A stretch of DNA of 64,000 nucleotides from Siphonodentalium dalli (Eukaryota > Mollusca > Scaphopoda > Gadilida > Siphonodentaliidae): assembly GCA_032622095.1 (NCBI GenBank), contig CP136067.1, forward strand, positions 90,942,707 to 91,006,706, read 5' to 3'. Each line of letters starts with the position of its first letter. Positions within the stretch are counted from its first letter, which is position 1. Shown one piece after another: positions 35,501 through 47,301 of the stretch. Under the pieces are notes generated by a model, which was not told where the DNA came from, made no database searches, and worked only from the letters and a program-made list of their open reading frames with translations. A program made the position numbers and the translations under genes.

Positions 35501-38500
35501 ACGTTTACAATGAATGCTCTGTATATGAACATTTTGAATAGCGCATAATTCAGCCATTTATGGAGTAGAGCAAGTCCGAACTCGATATTTCAAGCCATTC
35601 CGGAGGAGATGCACACAACAGTAATCAACATGAAGAGCGTTTTGTGCCAAGGTCAAGGTCAAGGTCGGACGAACTCCGCACCCAGTCCAGTCAATAGCCA
35701 AGGACGGGTTCTGTGTACGTACGTAAAATCAAGGCAATCGGCAGAGTCGTTTTGGATCTATTCGCCTTTTTCAAAGAAATCAGGGCAAGGTTATCACCTT
35801 GCAGGATGCCCAAAAGTCAAAATTTGAATCGGATGCTGTGACGTCAGTTTTTTGGTCGATTGCGCTAATTTTTACGGCGTTGTCTTCCGTTCGCACTAGC
35901 GATGCCGCCCTATGAATTTGGTCAAATTTAGAAGAAAAAGGTTTTTTAAAGAGCGTTAACCGATTCTTCGTCCAAGGTCAAGGTCGGACGAACTCCGCAC
36001 CCAGTCCAGTCAATAGCCAAGGACGGGAGCTATGTTAGTACAAAAAATCAAGGCAATCGATAGAGTCGTTTTGGATCTATTCGCCTTTTTCAAAGAAATC
36101 AGGGCAAGGTTTGCACCTTGCAGGATACCCAAAAGTCAAAATTTGAATCGGGTGCTGTGATGTCAGTTTTTTGGTCGATTGCGCTAATGTTTACGGTGCT
36201 GTCTTCAGTTTGGACTAGCGATGCCGCCCTATGAATTTGGTCAAATTCAGAAGAAAAATGTCTTTCAAAGAGCGTTAACCGATTATTCGACCAATACCGA
36301 TCTTTCGAACCGGAAGTTCTATCCATACCATTTTTCGCGTGTTTGTAGCACATGATGAGAGGAAACTAATAATGCAAGTCCGAACTCGATATCTCAAGCC
36401 GATCCGGAGGAGATACGGTCACAACAGTAATAAACATGAAGAGCGTTTAGTGCAAAGATCAAGGTCGTACAAAATTCACACCCATTCGGGTTTATAGCTA
36501 AGGACGAACGTTATATATGTACCAAAAATCATTCTAATCGGTCAATCAATTTTTGACCCATAAGAGATCCAAGCTCAATACAAGTTCAATCTAGTTTAAA
36601 TGTGGCTAAAATCAAACCGCCATTGCTCCGCCATATTTTGACCGATTGACCTAGTTTATATTGCATCTTAATCGTCTTTGCCATGCGATACCACCCTACG
36701 AGTTTGGTCAAATTAGAACGAGCTATTTTTTGCAACAAAATTACTGGCGACGTTGAAGGTCATCGTCAAGGTCGGACAAAAATAGCGGTAAGTGCATAAA
36801 ACTAACTTTTCGTGGATGTATATGAGTAGGAAATATCAAATCAATCGACCTGGCGGTTTCTGAGATATAAGGTCTTTTATAATAATAATAACTAGAATGA
36901 AATTGAAATTGCACTGCAATTTCGATACTTCAATGTTTACCAAGGTGAACCATTTGTGTGCTTGTAGCGCATGAGAAGACGAAGCTAATAGAGCAAGTCC
37001 GAACTCGATATCTTAAGCCGTTCTGGAGGAGATGCGCACACAACAGTATCAACATGAAGAGCGTTTTGTGCCAAGGTCAAGGTCGGACGAATTCCGCACC
37101 CAGTCCAGTCAATAGCCAAGGACGGGAGCTATGTACGTACGTAAAATCAAGGCAATCGGTAAAGTCGTTTTGGATCTATTCGCCTTTTTCAAAGAAATCA
37201 GGGCAAGGCCTCACCTTGCAGGATACCCAAAAGTCAAAATTTGAATCGGATGCTGTGACGTCAGTTTTTGGTCGATTGCGCTAATTTTTACGGCGTTGTC
37301 TTCCGTTCGGACTAGCGATGCCGCTCTATGAATTTGGTCAAATTCAGTAGAAAAAGGTTTTTCAAAGAGCGTTAACCGATTCTTCGTCCAAGGTCAAGGT
37401 CGGACGAACTCCGCACCCAGTCCACTCAATAGCCAAGGACGGGAGCTATGTTGGTGCAAAAAATCCAGGCAATCGGTAAAGTCGTTTTGGATCTATTCGC
37501 CTTTTTCAAAGAAATCAGGGCAAGGCGCACACCTTGCAGGATACCCAAAAGTCAAAATTTGAATCGGGTGCTGTGACGTCAGTTTTTGGTCGATGACAGC
37601 ATTTACATGTTCTTGCATCAAGTCCACGGACACACAGAAAATGAAAAACGGCAATGCGACTTTTTACTGCGCATGGAAATCTATGCAGTTGAGATGTTGA
37701 TGACAATCGCACAGGCTTACTGTTTCGAAATAACGTTTACAATGAATGCTCTGTATATGAACATTTTGAATAGCGCATAATTCAGCCATTTATGGAGTAG
37801 AGCAAGTCCGAACTCGATATTTCAAGCCATTCCGGAGGAGATGCACACAACAGTAATCAACATGAAGAGCGTTTTGTGCCAAGGTCAAGGTCGGACGAAC
37901 TCCGCACCCAGTCCAGTCAATAGCCAAGGACGGGTTCTGTGTACGTACGTAAAATCAAGGCAATCGGTAGAGTCGTTTTGGATCTATTCGCCTTTTTCAA
38001 AGAAATCAGGGCAAGGTTTTCACCTTGCAGGATGCCCAAAAGTCAAAATTTGAATCGGATGCTGTGACGTCAGTTGTCTTCCGTTCGCACTAGCGATGCC
38101 GCCCTATGAATTTGGTCAAATTTAGAAGAAAAAGGTTTTTTAAAGAGCGTTAACCGATTCTTCGTCCAAGGTCAAGGTCGGACGAACTCCGCACCCAGTC
38201 CAGTCAATAGCCAAGGACGGGAGCTCTATTAGTACAAAAAATCAAGGCAATCGGTAGAGTCGTTTTGGATCTATTCGCCTTTTTCAAAGAAATCAGGGCA
38301 AGGTTTGCACCTTGCAGGATACCCAAAAGTCAAAATTTGAATCGGGTGCTGTGACGTCAGTTTTTAGTCGATTGCGCTAATTTTTACGGCGCTGTCTTCA
38401 ATTCGGACTAGCGATGCCGCCCTATGAATTTGGTCAAATTTAGAAGAAAAAGGTTTTTTAAAGAGCGTTCGACCAATACCGAACTTTCGAACCGGAAGTG

Positions 38501-38700
38501 CTATCCATACCATTTTTCTCGTGTTTGTAGCACATTCTGAGAGGAAACTAATAATGCAAGTCCGAACTCGATATCTCAAGCCGTTCAGGAGGATATACGT
38601 ACACAACTGTAATACACATGAAGAGCGTTTAGTGCAAAGGTCAAGGTCGTACACAAATAGCGGTAATTGCATAAAACTAACTTTTCGTGTATGTATATGA
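32508..38700 (+). repeat. Higher-order satellite of the same family
   Basis: Unit starts (TTGAATCGG-TGCTGTGA) fall at about 32,508, 32,826, 33,924, 34,242, 34,540, 35,324, 35,823, 36,141, 37,240, 37,557, 38,047 and 38,335. Spacings of about 318, 1,098, 318, 298, 784 and 499 recur in part as 318, 1,099, 317, 490 and 288. The stretch 32.7-34.3 kb is repeated at 36.0-37.6 kb (offset 3,315) almost without change. 35.33-35.82 kb is repeated at 37.56-38.05 kb (offset about 2,232). Open frames here repeat with the units and are not genes. Confidence 0.9.
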
Positions 38701-38753
38701 GTAAGAAATATCAAATCAATCGACATGGCAGTTTCTGAGATATAAGGTCTTTT

Positions 38754-38784
<31 letters not shown>

Positions 38785-38802
38785 TAAAAATAAGAATTAC
38801 AA

Positions 38803-38832
38803 TATACTTCAATGTTAACACATTGAAGTATA
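38803..38832. repeat. 12-bp stem hairpin, copy 1
   Basis: TATACTTCAATG, loop TTAACA, CATTGAAGTATA. A second identical hairpin follows at 38,862-38,891 after a copy of the sequence AAAATAAAAATAAGAATTAC. Confidence 0.9.
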
Positions 38833-38861
38833 ATAAACAAAAATAAAAATAAGAATTACAA

Positions 38862-38891
38862 TATACTTCAATGTTAACACATTGAAGTATA
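38862..38891. repeat. 12-bp stem hairpin, copy 2
   Basis: Same stem and loop as copy 1, followed by AACTAG. In the sister units at 33.57, 34.97 and 36.89 kb the ATAATAATA run joins ACTAGAATGAAA directly, without a hairpin. Confidence 0.9.
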
Positions 38892-41215
38892 ACTAGAATG
38901 AAACTGTAATTGCACAGCAATTTCGATACTTCCATGTTCGCCAATGACGGAAATTGTGTCACCTGATAAAGCGTCAGTTTTCAGGAGACACATATCAGTA
39001 TGGTGACACTGCAGCTCATAGTAATACTAGGCAAACACAGATTCTATAAATACTCAATGGCCATGCAGGTACAAAATCAATTGGCCAAGCCGTTTCGACG
39101 GTATAAGAAATCAAACATTGATTTTGCAATTTTGCAAGTCATTCTAGGGGTCCGAAAACCCCATAACATGAGGTTTTTAAGCAACCATAACTCGAGAAGT
39201 TTAAGTCCGATTTAAAAAATCTGAGCGGAGTAGTGGTCAGCGATAACTAAAGTTTATGTCCAACAAATTTGATCAAAATCTGCGCCAAAATAGTTTTGAG
39301 ATACATACCCACACGCCCGTTCTCCCGAACCGGAAGTGACATCAGTAAACTTTATATAGCATTATAGAGCGCAGACACTGATGCACATAATGCAAAAAGT
39401 CCCAACTCAATATCTCAAGCCCTTCTGGGTTCCGTATAAAGAGCGTTGTTTTATTCTTCTACCAGTAGCAAACTTTTTAACCGGAAGTGCTACCTCTATC
39501 ACTTTTCAGTGTTTTAGAACACACATACAGGCGCAAATAATGAAAAAGGTCGGAACCCGATATTCAAGCCGTTTCGGAGAAGATACCCTAATAACAATAA
39601 AACAGATAAAAAGCGTTATTTCCTAAGGTCAAGGTCATACCACTTTTCATGTTAGCGACTCAACTGCGGGTGCTCAATGGCTATGCAGGTACGAAAATTC
39701 AAATCAATTGGCAAAGCCGTTTTGACGATATAAGAAATCAAGTAATTCTGGTGGCGCGAAAACCCCCCAAAAATAAGGTATTAAAGAAGCCATAATTCCA
39801 TAAGTTTAAGTCCGATTTTAAAAATATGTGGAATATTGATCAGCGCCTACTAAAGATAATACATACCAATTTTCATAAAAATCTGCGCCAAAATAGTTTT
39901 GAGATACATACCCACACGCCCGTTCTCCCGAACCGGAAGTGAAATCAGTTAACTATATATATCATTAGAGAGCGCAGACTTTGCTGCACATCATGCAAAA
40001 AGTCCCAACTCAATATCTCAATCCCTTCTGGATTTCGCATAAAGAGCGTTGATTTATGCTTCGACCAGTAGCGAACTTTTAAACCGGAAGTGCGAACCCT
40101 ATCGTTTTTCGGTGGCTCATAACACACATATATGCGCAAATAATGAAAAAAGTCCGAACCCGATATCTCATGCCGTTTATGAGGAGATAGGTTTAAAACA
40201 ATAAAACCGATAAAGAGCATTATTTCCAAAGGTCAAGGTCAGACGAAATTCCCTATTAGTTCATCGACTGCCAATGCGCAATGGCTAAGAAGGTTCCGAA
40301 TTTCAAATAAATCGGACAAGCCGTTTCGGCGATATAAGAAATCAAACCTCGATTTTGCAAGTCATTTTAGTCAACAAAATGTCGATAACTCTGAAGGTCA
40401 AGGTCGGAAATAAACCAGGTTTTTAAACAGCCATAACTATCGAAGTTTATGTCCGATTTTTAAAATTCGAGTTGCATAGCAATCAGTGGCATCTTCTGAT
40501 GACGTCTACCAATGTCATCAAAATATGCGGTAAAATAGTTTTTAGATACATACCCACACGCCCGTTCTCCCGAACCGGAAGTGATATCCGTTAACTAAAT
40601 ATAGCGCAGAGTTTGCTGCACATAATGCAAAAAGTCCCAACTCAATATCTCAAGCCGTTCTAGATTCCCTATAAAGAGCGTTGTTTTAACCTTCGACCAG
40701 TAGCGAACTTTTAAACCGGAAGTGCGAACCCTATAATTTTTCGGCGGTTCATAACACACATACATGCGCAAATAACGAAAAAAGTCCGAAATCGATATCT
40801 CAAGCCGTTTCGGAGGAGATATGTGCACAACAATAAAACAGATAGAGAGCGTTGTTTCCAAAGTTCAAGGTCACATGAAATTCCCTATTTGTGCCTCGAC
40901 TTCGTATACTCAATGGCTATGCAGGTACCAAATTTTAAATCAATCGGTCAAGCCGTTTCGACGATATAATAATTCAAACCTCGATTTCGCAAGTGACTTT
41001 TGTGTCGCGAAAATCCGCCAAAAATCAACAAAATGGCGATAACTCCGAAGGTCAAGGTCGGACGAAATTCTCAATAGGCCATTTACCGAGATCTTCCAAA
41101 GTTATATACTGAAACCGAAAACAGCAGGTGAATCGGTCCAGCCGTTCCGGAGATTAAGGCATGTTATCGGAATAATAATAAGAAGAAAAAAAAATAAAAG
41201 CCAGAAGAATTACAA

Positions 41216-41245
41216 TATACTTCCATGTTAAAACATGGAAGTATA
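41216..41245. repeat. 12-bp stem hairpin, copy 3 (compensatory change)
   Basis: TATACTTCCATG, loop TTAAAA, CATGGAAGTATA. Compared with copies 1 and 2 one A-T pair has become C-G, so both sides changed together. It closes the satellite region. Confidence 0.9.
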
Positions 41246-41250
41246 ATAAA

Positions 41251-42400
41251 TAGTAACATGCGTTCTGTTGTAAGATAATATAGCTAACATCTGGTAAATT
41301 ATTCCGATCGTGGGTACTATTTATATAATGGTCATTGGGTAGTTAGAGCAGTTTTACGAATTTCCCAACAGTAAATACATGCGTTTTACAACACGTGGTG
41401 AAGTTTGTCCAAAAATCTATTTTTAGCATTATTATATCATTATTCGTGACGTACCCGTGAGCTCAATGCGTACAGGCGCTGACTCCCCGATGTTCCCGTA
41501 TTACTATAGTCATCGTCGTAATATTAATCATTCTGTTAACATCATGCAGTATTGTTTGCCCATATAATTTATGCTAATCGGCACATCTTGACTTCTCGAA
41601 TATACCGTAGCGTCTCCGTTCTAACAATTCCCCTCTCCCAATCATGCTGACTTGCTATAGTGTCAGTCATTGAAGTTTCAACCAATCTAGCCGAAATGTA
41701 AGCGTTTTTCGAATGCGTAACCGGCTATAGCGTGTCATTAGTTTGATGGATATGCTCACAGCATGTAACCCACCATTCGTACAGTCATGTATCAACCACC
41801 CTGACGAATTCAAATATACCCCCTCGGTACTTGTAATTTGACAGAACCCAGCTGTTCGCCGCCTATGTTGAAATTTCGTTTTTTCCCGGTCTCGTGCATA
41901 GATATGTTATCTGTATTCGGAAAGACCGAACATTAAAATTTATCTCAATGATATGATATAAGTAATCGTGTTCACGTTTTTGCAATTACTAGTACACGTA
42001 CAGTAAGATTGCACGAGACATTTGTTTTGGGGTATTGCGGACACTTTTCCACCAAAAAAACATCAAGAACATTGCACTAATAAACTATGTGTAGTGTCTG
42101 GGAGACCAACTGTATATGCTACTGGAAAAAGTAGCGAACGGTTTATTAATATTGCACCCATAAACGATTAGTTGAAGTCATAACATAAAGCGATTATTTT
42201 AATGTAATGTAATGTTTCCGACCATGTACTTGTGTGCATCGTTCATGTGCCGATTCTTTGACAATGAAAGATTAAATATGCTCTGGGTTATTGGATACTA
42301 GCTGGGATACCGGTGTTGTTCGGGTGAAGAATATGTACTTTAATAGTGGCATTTCAAGACATTTAAAATACGTATTTGTCATCTGGGGTAAACAACACAT
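41251..42400. other. No gene seen
   Basis: Unique-looking AT-rich DNA with no supportable coding frame or repeat. Confidence 0.4.
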
Positions 42401-42404
42401 ATCC

Positions 42405-43480
42405 AGGACTCTCCGGATAACGTTACATCTATCTTTTTAAGTTGATAATAAACGCTCTTTATTGCACATTATTGATTTAATAGAACATACCGTATCCCGT
42501 CATATAATGTACTAGTCCCCATTTAAGTCACGAGGTCAAAGACGGCGATTCTTATTCATCGGGGAATGCCCCATGACACGTGCCTGTCCAGGTTACCCAT
42601 AGGTACCAATTAGTAGTGGTCATTTAAGTCGTTTATTAGCCAAATGGGATAAACAGCACCCACTGCATTGACTCTCCAGATAAAGTCACATCTATCTGTT
42701 AATTGATAATTATTAGTGCCTCTTTAAACCATTTGAGGCCAACAAAACTAATCCCTGCGTCATTTCACTTTTGTGCACCAATTTCCCCAACATATCTTCA
42801 TGAAATAATAATGAACGCTCTTTATTGATTATATACCCATGTAAGTCATCTGAGGTCAAAGAAGCCTATTTCGTGACATTCACCTTGTCAGGTGATTCAT
42901 CTGTACCAATTTTCCTACATATACTTTGAGCCTATAACGAACGCTCTTTATTGCTCACATTTGGCCATTAAAGTCGTCGGAGGTCAACGGCATTCGGATA
43001 AAGTTACATCTATCTTTCAATTGCAAATTATTAGTGCCTCTTTAAATCATTTGAGGTAAACAAACCAATCTCGTGACATTACCTGTGCACCAATTTTCCC
43101 ACATATCTTCTGAAATAATAATAAACGCTCTTTATTGATTATATAACCCTGTAAGTCATCAGAAGTCAAAGACGCCTATCGCGTGACATTCCCCTGTCGG
43201 ATGATTCATTTGTACCAATTTTCCTACATATAATTTAAGTCTATAACGAACGGTTTTTATTGCTCATATTTGACCCTTAAAGTTGTCTGAGATCAACGGC
43301 ATCTATATCACACCATACCGGTCAATTCATCCTCGTGTTTCAATTTAAACCGACCAGGTTGCAACCATTTTGGGTATACAATCAATTAGTTAATTAAATG
43401 CATTGTTAGTACCCCTTTAGGACATTTGATGTCAATGGGACCTATCTAATAAGATTCTCCGGGTCAAATTACCCATATCT
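42405..43480 (+). repeat. Degenerate two-part tandem repeat, ~305-bp period
   Basis: CGCTCTTTATTG occurs near 42,449, 42,812, 42,940 and 43,122 (CGGTTTTTATTG near 43,243). Surrounding text alternates between two kinds: TTATATACCCATGTAAGTCA, and ATTTGGCCATTAAAGTCG with GAGGTCAACGGCAT. The 42.81 and 43.12 kb units, and the 42.94 and 43.24 kb units, are the best pairs. Confidence 0.75.
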
Positions 43481-44150
43481 CCAACCTCATTAGTAACTGG
43501 CCAATGTGGATGTCTACTTAATGCATGGTTTATTAAGATGTAATGCTCTATCTCTTGTGTCATAGAAAATATTCCCACAAAATACGTAAATCGAAATATA
43601 TCTCAGGATATTAAAACTTGATACTGAGTAAGCTGTTTTAATTATAAGATATAACAGTCTTCGTCATGCAAACATATTCCAAAATTAACAGTATTTATCA
43701 CAATAACACCAAGTCCCATTAATGTCGGTTTGTAACAGTGTCAGTTATACCATACCGATAATTTACTTGCATATATCTATTAAAATAATAATTCCGACCA
43801 AAACCTAGCGACACATGGTGAATAATAGTGTCACAGAGATCACACATGACATGAAAAATATATAAAATTGCATGTTAAATTTACTAAAAAAAAACACGCT
43901 AAACATTAGGGGGACACACAAAAAGTCGCCCTAATGTAGAAGTCGCCTTAATGTGGGATATTTACACACAAATGTCTCCCTAATGTGGCTTCCGCGAACA
44001 TACATACATATATATACACCTTATTGTGGTTGATTGACCGTAACGTAATGTGGTAATGACATATATCACAAGGGCGGAACGATTCATATTCATTGGAGAA
44101 AAATGCTCAGATAATAAGTTCAATATGCAGATTGTTTCATTTCATGCGGG
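43481..44150. other. No gene seen; short CCCTAATGT repeats
   Basis: Around 43,905-43,995 the words CATTAGGG, CCCTAATGTAGAAGTCGCC and CCCTAATGTGG repeat in both orientations. Nothing else is supportable. Confidence 0.4.
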
Positions 44151-44373
44151 AAGTACAGTATTGCTCTAAGTAATCGACATCTTAACCAAAGCAGAATTGT
44201 GGGTAACTTTTCAGGATTTAGTCCGAAATATGGCTTGTTGCCATTCATCGGAAAGCTCTCGCCGAGAGCTTTCCGATGAATGGCAACAAGCCACATTTCC
44301 GACTAAATCCTGAAAAGTTACCCATAATTCTGCTTTGGTTAAGAGGTCGATTACTTAGGACATTACTGTACTC
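44151..44373. repeat. 223-bp near-perfect palindrome
   Basis: Bases 44,151-44,261 pair with 44,263-44,373 around a single unpaired C at 44,262 with few mismatches. The innermost part is GCTCTCGCCGAGAGC. With essentially no loop, it would extrude as a cruciform or arise from a fold-back event. The right arm on the minus strand lies in a coding-like frame. Confidence 0.9.
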
Positions 44374-44442
44374 GTCAATGAGTTTAGAAAGTATATCAAG
44401 GGATAGTATAATGTGGCCTTTCATTCCAGTCATGAACATAGT
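44245..44442 (-). CDS. Unrecognised possible terminal exon overlapping the palindrome
   Basis: On the minus strand a good acceptor (pyrimidine-rich, ending TTTATTGCACAG) at 44,443 is followed by 65 open codons and TGA. The translation is amphipathic and non-repetitive (TMFMTGMKGHI, LSLDILSKLIDEY, NFSGFSRKCGLLPFIGKL). The last third is the palindrome arm. The other arm, read on the plus strand, gives a similar peptide with several changed residues. I recognise no family. It may be a fragment of an unidentified gene or element caught in a fold-back. Confidence 0.25.
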   Translation of the reverse strand, partial: TMFMTGMKGHIILSLDILSKLIDEYSNVLSNRPLNQSRIMGNFSGFSRKCGLLPFIGKLSARAFR

Positions 44443-45210
44443 CTGTGCAATAAAAAACACGCATGAGGTGACTTCGATTTTTAACATGTGTAAGGCGTAT
44501 GTGAGTTGCGAGCGAAAGTCCCCCTCCCGAAAATACCAGGACATTATTATTGTTATTGTCAGTATGCTGTATTTTAAATATATGAATATGTCCATGTATA
44601 CATTGTCAATAAAGAAAAAATCTATCATGACATGGCGGATCCAACGTTAATAGATGGATCGAACGGAGGTTAGTTCTGATTCAGACACATTCGATCGTCT
44701 CAAATATTGAGAAAGAGCTGAAACAGGCTCCATTTGGGAGCCACTAATCATCAACACCTCCGCATCCTTTGTGTGCCCATGCGTGCACTCTCCGCGGCAT
44801 TTTGATATTTAAAATAAATATATAAATAATCTAATACAAAAAATAAATATATTTCTGAATTTTGTTTTTATACTGAACTCAATTTCACGAAAAAACACAA
44901 ACGTTTTTTAAATCGAATTTTTTCCAATTTTTTGAAATCGGTCCAGGCGTCTGGGAGAAATATCTCGAACAGACATATGCTACTCTTTTACATAAATATA
45001 TAAACATGAACACAGATTTCACTTTCACCGCACCCTCATATGTTGTGTCACCCATCAACTTCATTATCGGGGTCAGAATATTCTATTTTTACCTCAATAA
45101 ATATTGAAGTGATTATCTAGTGCAAAATTCTTAATGCTTTGCAATCTAAAGCTGTATTAATCTTTAATGCATTTCTGTAATAAAACAACCCATGATCTTC
45201 TTTGCATACA
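44443..45210. other. No gene seen
   Basis: Outside the candidate exon there is nothing supportable. The sequence is AT-rich and leads into the truncated 5' end of the second LINE. Confidence 0.4.
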
Positions 45211-45221
45211 CACATTAAATT

Positions 45222-45995
45222 GTGGCTCCTGATCACCTGATATATAAGCACCAATCTGGCTTCCTTCCTGGACATAGCACTACATTCTCGTTATTAGAAT
45301 TATACCATGACATATGCCGCTTTCTCGAAGGACATTTGCATACTTGTGCTGTATTTTGTGATGTTTCTAAAGCCTTCGAGAGAGTTTGGCACAAAGGTCT
45401 TCTTCTCAAACGTAGGAGGTATGGAGTTACCGGTGATCTCTTAACTTGGCTCCAGAGCTATCTAACAGCCAGGGAGCAAAGGGTAATTCCGAATAATACT
45501 GCATCCCCTTTCAGACCACTTTCATCAGGAGTCCCCCAGGGCTCAGTAATCGGCCTTTTTTTATTTCTCATATACGTTAACGATATCCATCATAATTTAG
45601 AATCCCTGACGAGACTATATGCTGATGATACTTGTATCACTACAGCTGAAACTGACCCGACCCTTCTTGTTACAACAGTCAACAATGACATGGAAACACT
45701 CACCGATTGGTCCAAAACATGGCTTGTCAATTTCAATCCCACCAAAACTACTCTCATTAGATTCCAGGTATCTCCTCAAAAAGATTCCCCTACATTGCAG
45801 CCAATTCTTTTTGGTGACGCCCAACTTGAGGAAATGGACTCTCAAAAACACTTCGGTTTAAACTTTCAATCAAATTTGGGATGGGACATTCAAATAAATG
45901 AAATAGTAAATTGTGTTTCTGGCCGATTATCAATGCTTAGAAAAATGAAATATAAACTTAGCCGCAAATCCCTAAATTTAATGTACATATCTTAA
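45222..45995 (+). pseudogene. LINE copy 2: reverse transcriptase core, ends at a nonsense codon
   Basis: A 5'-truncated reverse transcriptase. It starts in YKHQSGFLPGHSTT, then has the catalytic blocks CDVSKAFERVWH (residues 46-57), SSGVPQGSVIG (101-111) and YADD (133-136, at 45,618-45,629). The thumb follows (DWSKTWLVNFNPTKT, HFGLNFQSN). The frame is stopped by TAA at 45,993-45,995, but the same frame continues directly into the C-terminal piece. Unlike copy 1 at 27.7 kb, the GVPQGS motif is intact. No initiator is expected because the 5' end is missing. Confidence 0.85.
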
Positions 45996-46829
45996 ATTCT
46001 TCCTCTTATGGAATATGGAGATATTATCTGGGACTGTTCCCCCGATTCTCTTCTAAATACATTAGACAAATTGCACATAGAAGCGGCTCGAATTATATCG
46101 GGCTTAACTCGCTCATGTCCCACACATAGACTATTTATAGAATTGGGTTGGCAATCACTGCAAGATCGAAGAAAATATCATAAATTAAAAATGTTCAACC
46201 GAATCCAAGCTGGAAATGCTCCGAAATATTTGACTGATATATTACCTCCTCGTTACGGGGACAACACTAATTACCCTTCCCGATATCCCTACCGATTTAA
46301 CTCTTTATCCCGAAAGACTGAATATTATAACAAATCATTCTTTCCCTCTATGATTATCCAGTGGAACAAATTTCTTGATAACATCGCGAAAAGTGAAAAT
46401 AAAGATAATAAAGACAATAAGAAGAACATAGACAAAGAGACCATAGAGCAACAACTAGTGGCTATGAATGTTGAACCGAAACCTCCTCCCTTCTACCTCA
46501 TCGGAAGCCGGGAGAGGAACATACTGCACGCTAAACTGCGAAACAATTGTAGTAACCTTAATTTTGACAAACATATTAATCATATTGCCGATTCACCGAG
46601 ATGTTGTTGTGGTGCTCCCGAGGAAACGGCATACCATTTCATTTTCGAATGCCCTTACTTTATTTACGAAAGACAAAAACTTCTCGATAGTATATCTAGA
46701 CTTGGCATTCTACATCTGACCATTGGAAATATTCTATTCGGCTCCACTCATGAGACTGAGCAAATAAATTACAAGCTATTCATTGCTGCTCAAAAGTATA
46801 TTATGGAAACACACCGATTTAATGATTAA
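45996..46829 (+). pseudogene. LINE copy 2: C-terminal region after the stop
   Basis: In frame with the preceding RT, beginning ILPLMEYGDIIWD. It contains LHIEAARIISGLTRS, shared almost word for word with the 27.7-kb LINE (LHIDAARIVSGLTRS), and ends with the CCCGAPEETAYHFIFEC cluster of the C-x-C-x8-H-x4-C type. An insertion rich in N, D and K (around SENKDNKDNKKN) is specific to this copy. The stop at 46,827-46,829 is followed by AT-rich 3' sequence. A single nonsense codon and the 5' truncation are the only obvious damage. Confidence 0.85.
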
Positions 46830-47301
46830 TAATATATAAAAACGAGCGAAAGATTGAACATATACTTATAAGACAAATATCACATCATCGATCTACGGTT
46901 TCACATCTCATACCCTCCCATACTGACGCAAACGATACAATTATCATTTGACACCCTAATGTGTATCACCGATTTTATCTTAATTAATATATCATACAAG
47001 TGTTCTTTGTATACATATATGTTATATGTATTGCAGGCAGGAAGCCTAACTCCTTTTGTTAATTGCCAATTGTTTGTTGGAACGGGGCGTCATTAAGTTA
47101 GCAATAACTTGTGCCCCAATCCAATTAGCTATTTTTGCTAATAAAATATGTTTAGACTAATTATGGCCCCTCTCTGATATGTGACATTAAATTACTTATT
47201 GAAATTCATTTCTACCTGATGAAATTGTCCTATTGATGTCATATTTCGACAACACCTTTGATAATCCCGTATACTAATAATCAATTGGTACACACATTTC
47301 A
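46830..47301. other. No gene seen
   Basis: AT-rich DNA 3' of the LINE with no supportable feature. Confidence 0.4.

Larger units (their letters stand above)
38700..41250 (+). repeat. Diverged ~620-bp satellite units with hairpins
   Basis: Three diverged units marked by CGTTCTCCCGAACCGGAAGT at about 39,318, 39,919 and 40,562 carry GGTCAAGGTC, AGAGCGTT and ACCGGAAGTG words like the preceding block. ATT-rich microsatellites at 38,755-38,800 and 41,170-41,200 each lead into a short palindrome (38,803-38,832, 38,862-38,891 and 41,216-41,245), which seems to mark the end of a repeat unit. Confidence 0.8.

Noticed and set aside
31359-38053. Recurring 60-108-codon frames (for example those containing KSVLCQGQGR)
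   Set aside because: They recur with every satellite unit and change frame with unit length; no codon-level constraint is apparent.
43905-43995. Telomere-like CCCTAA repeat
   Set aside because: The words are CCCTAATGT in mixed orientation, not tandem CCCTAA or TTAGGG.
45222-46829. Group II intron or bacterial retroelement
   Set aside because: The RT has the CDVSKAF/YADD style and C-terminal Cys/His cluster of animal LINEs, with no intron RNA or maturase features.
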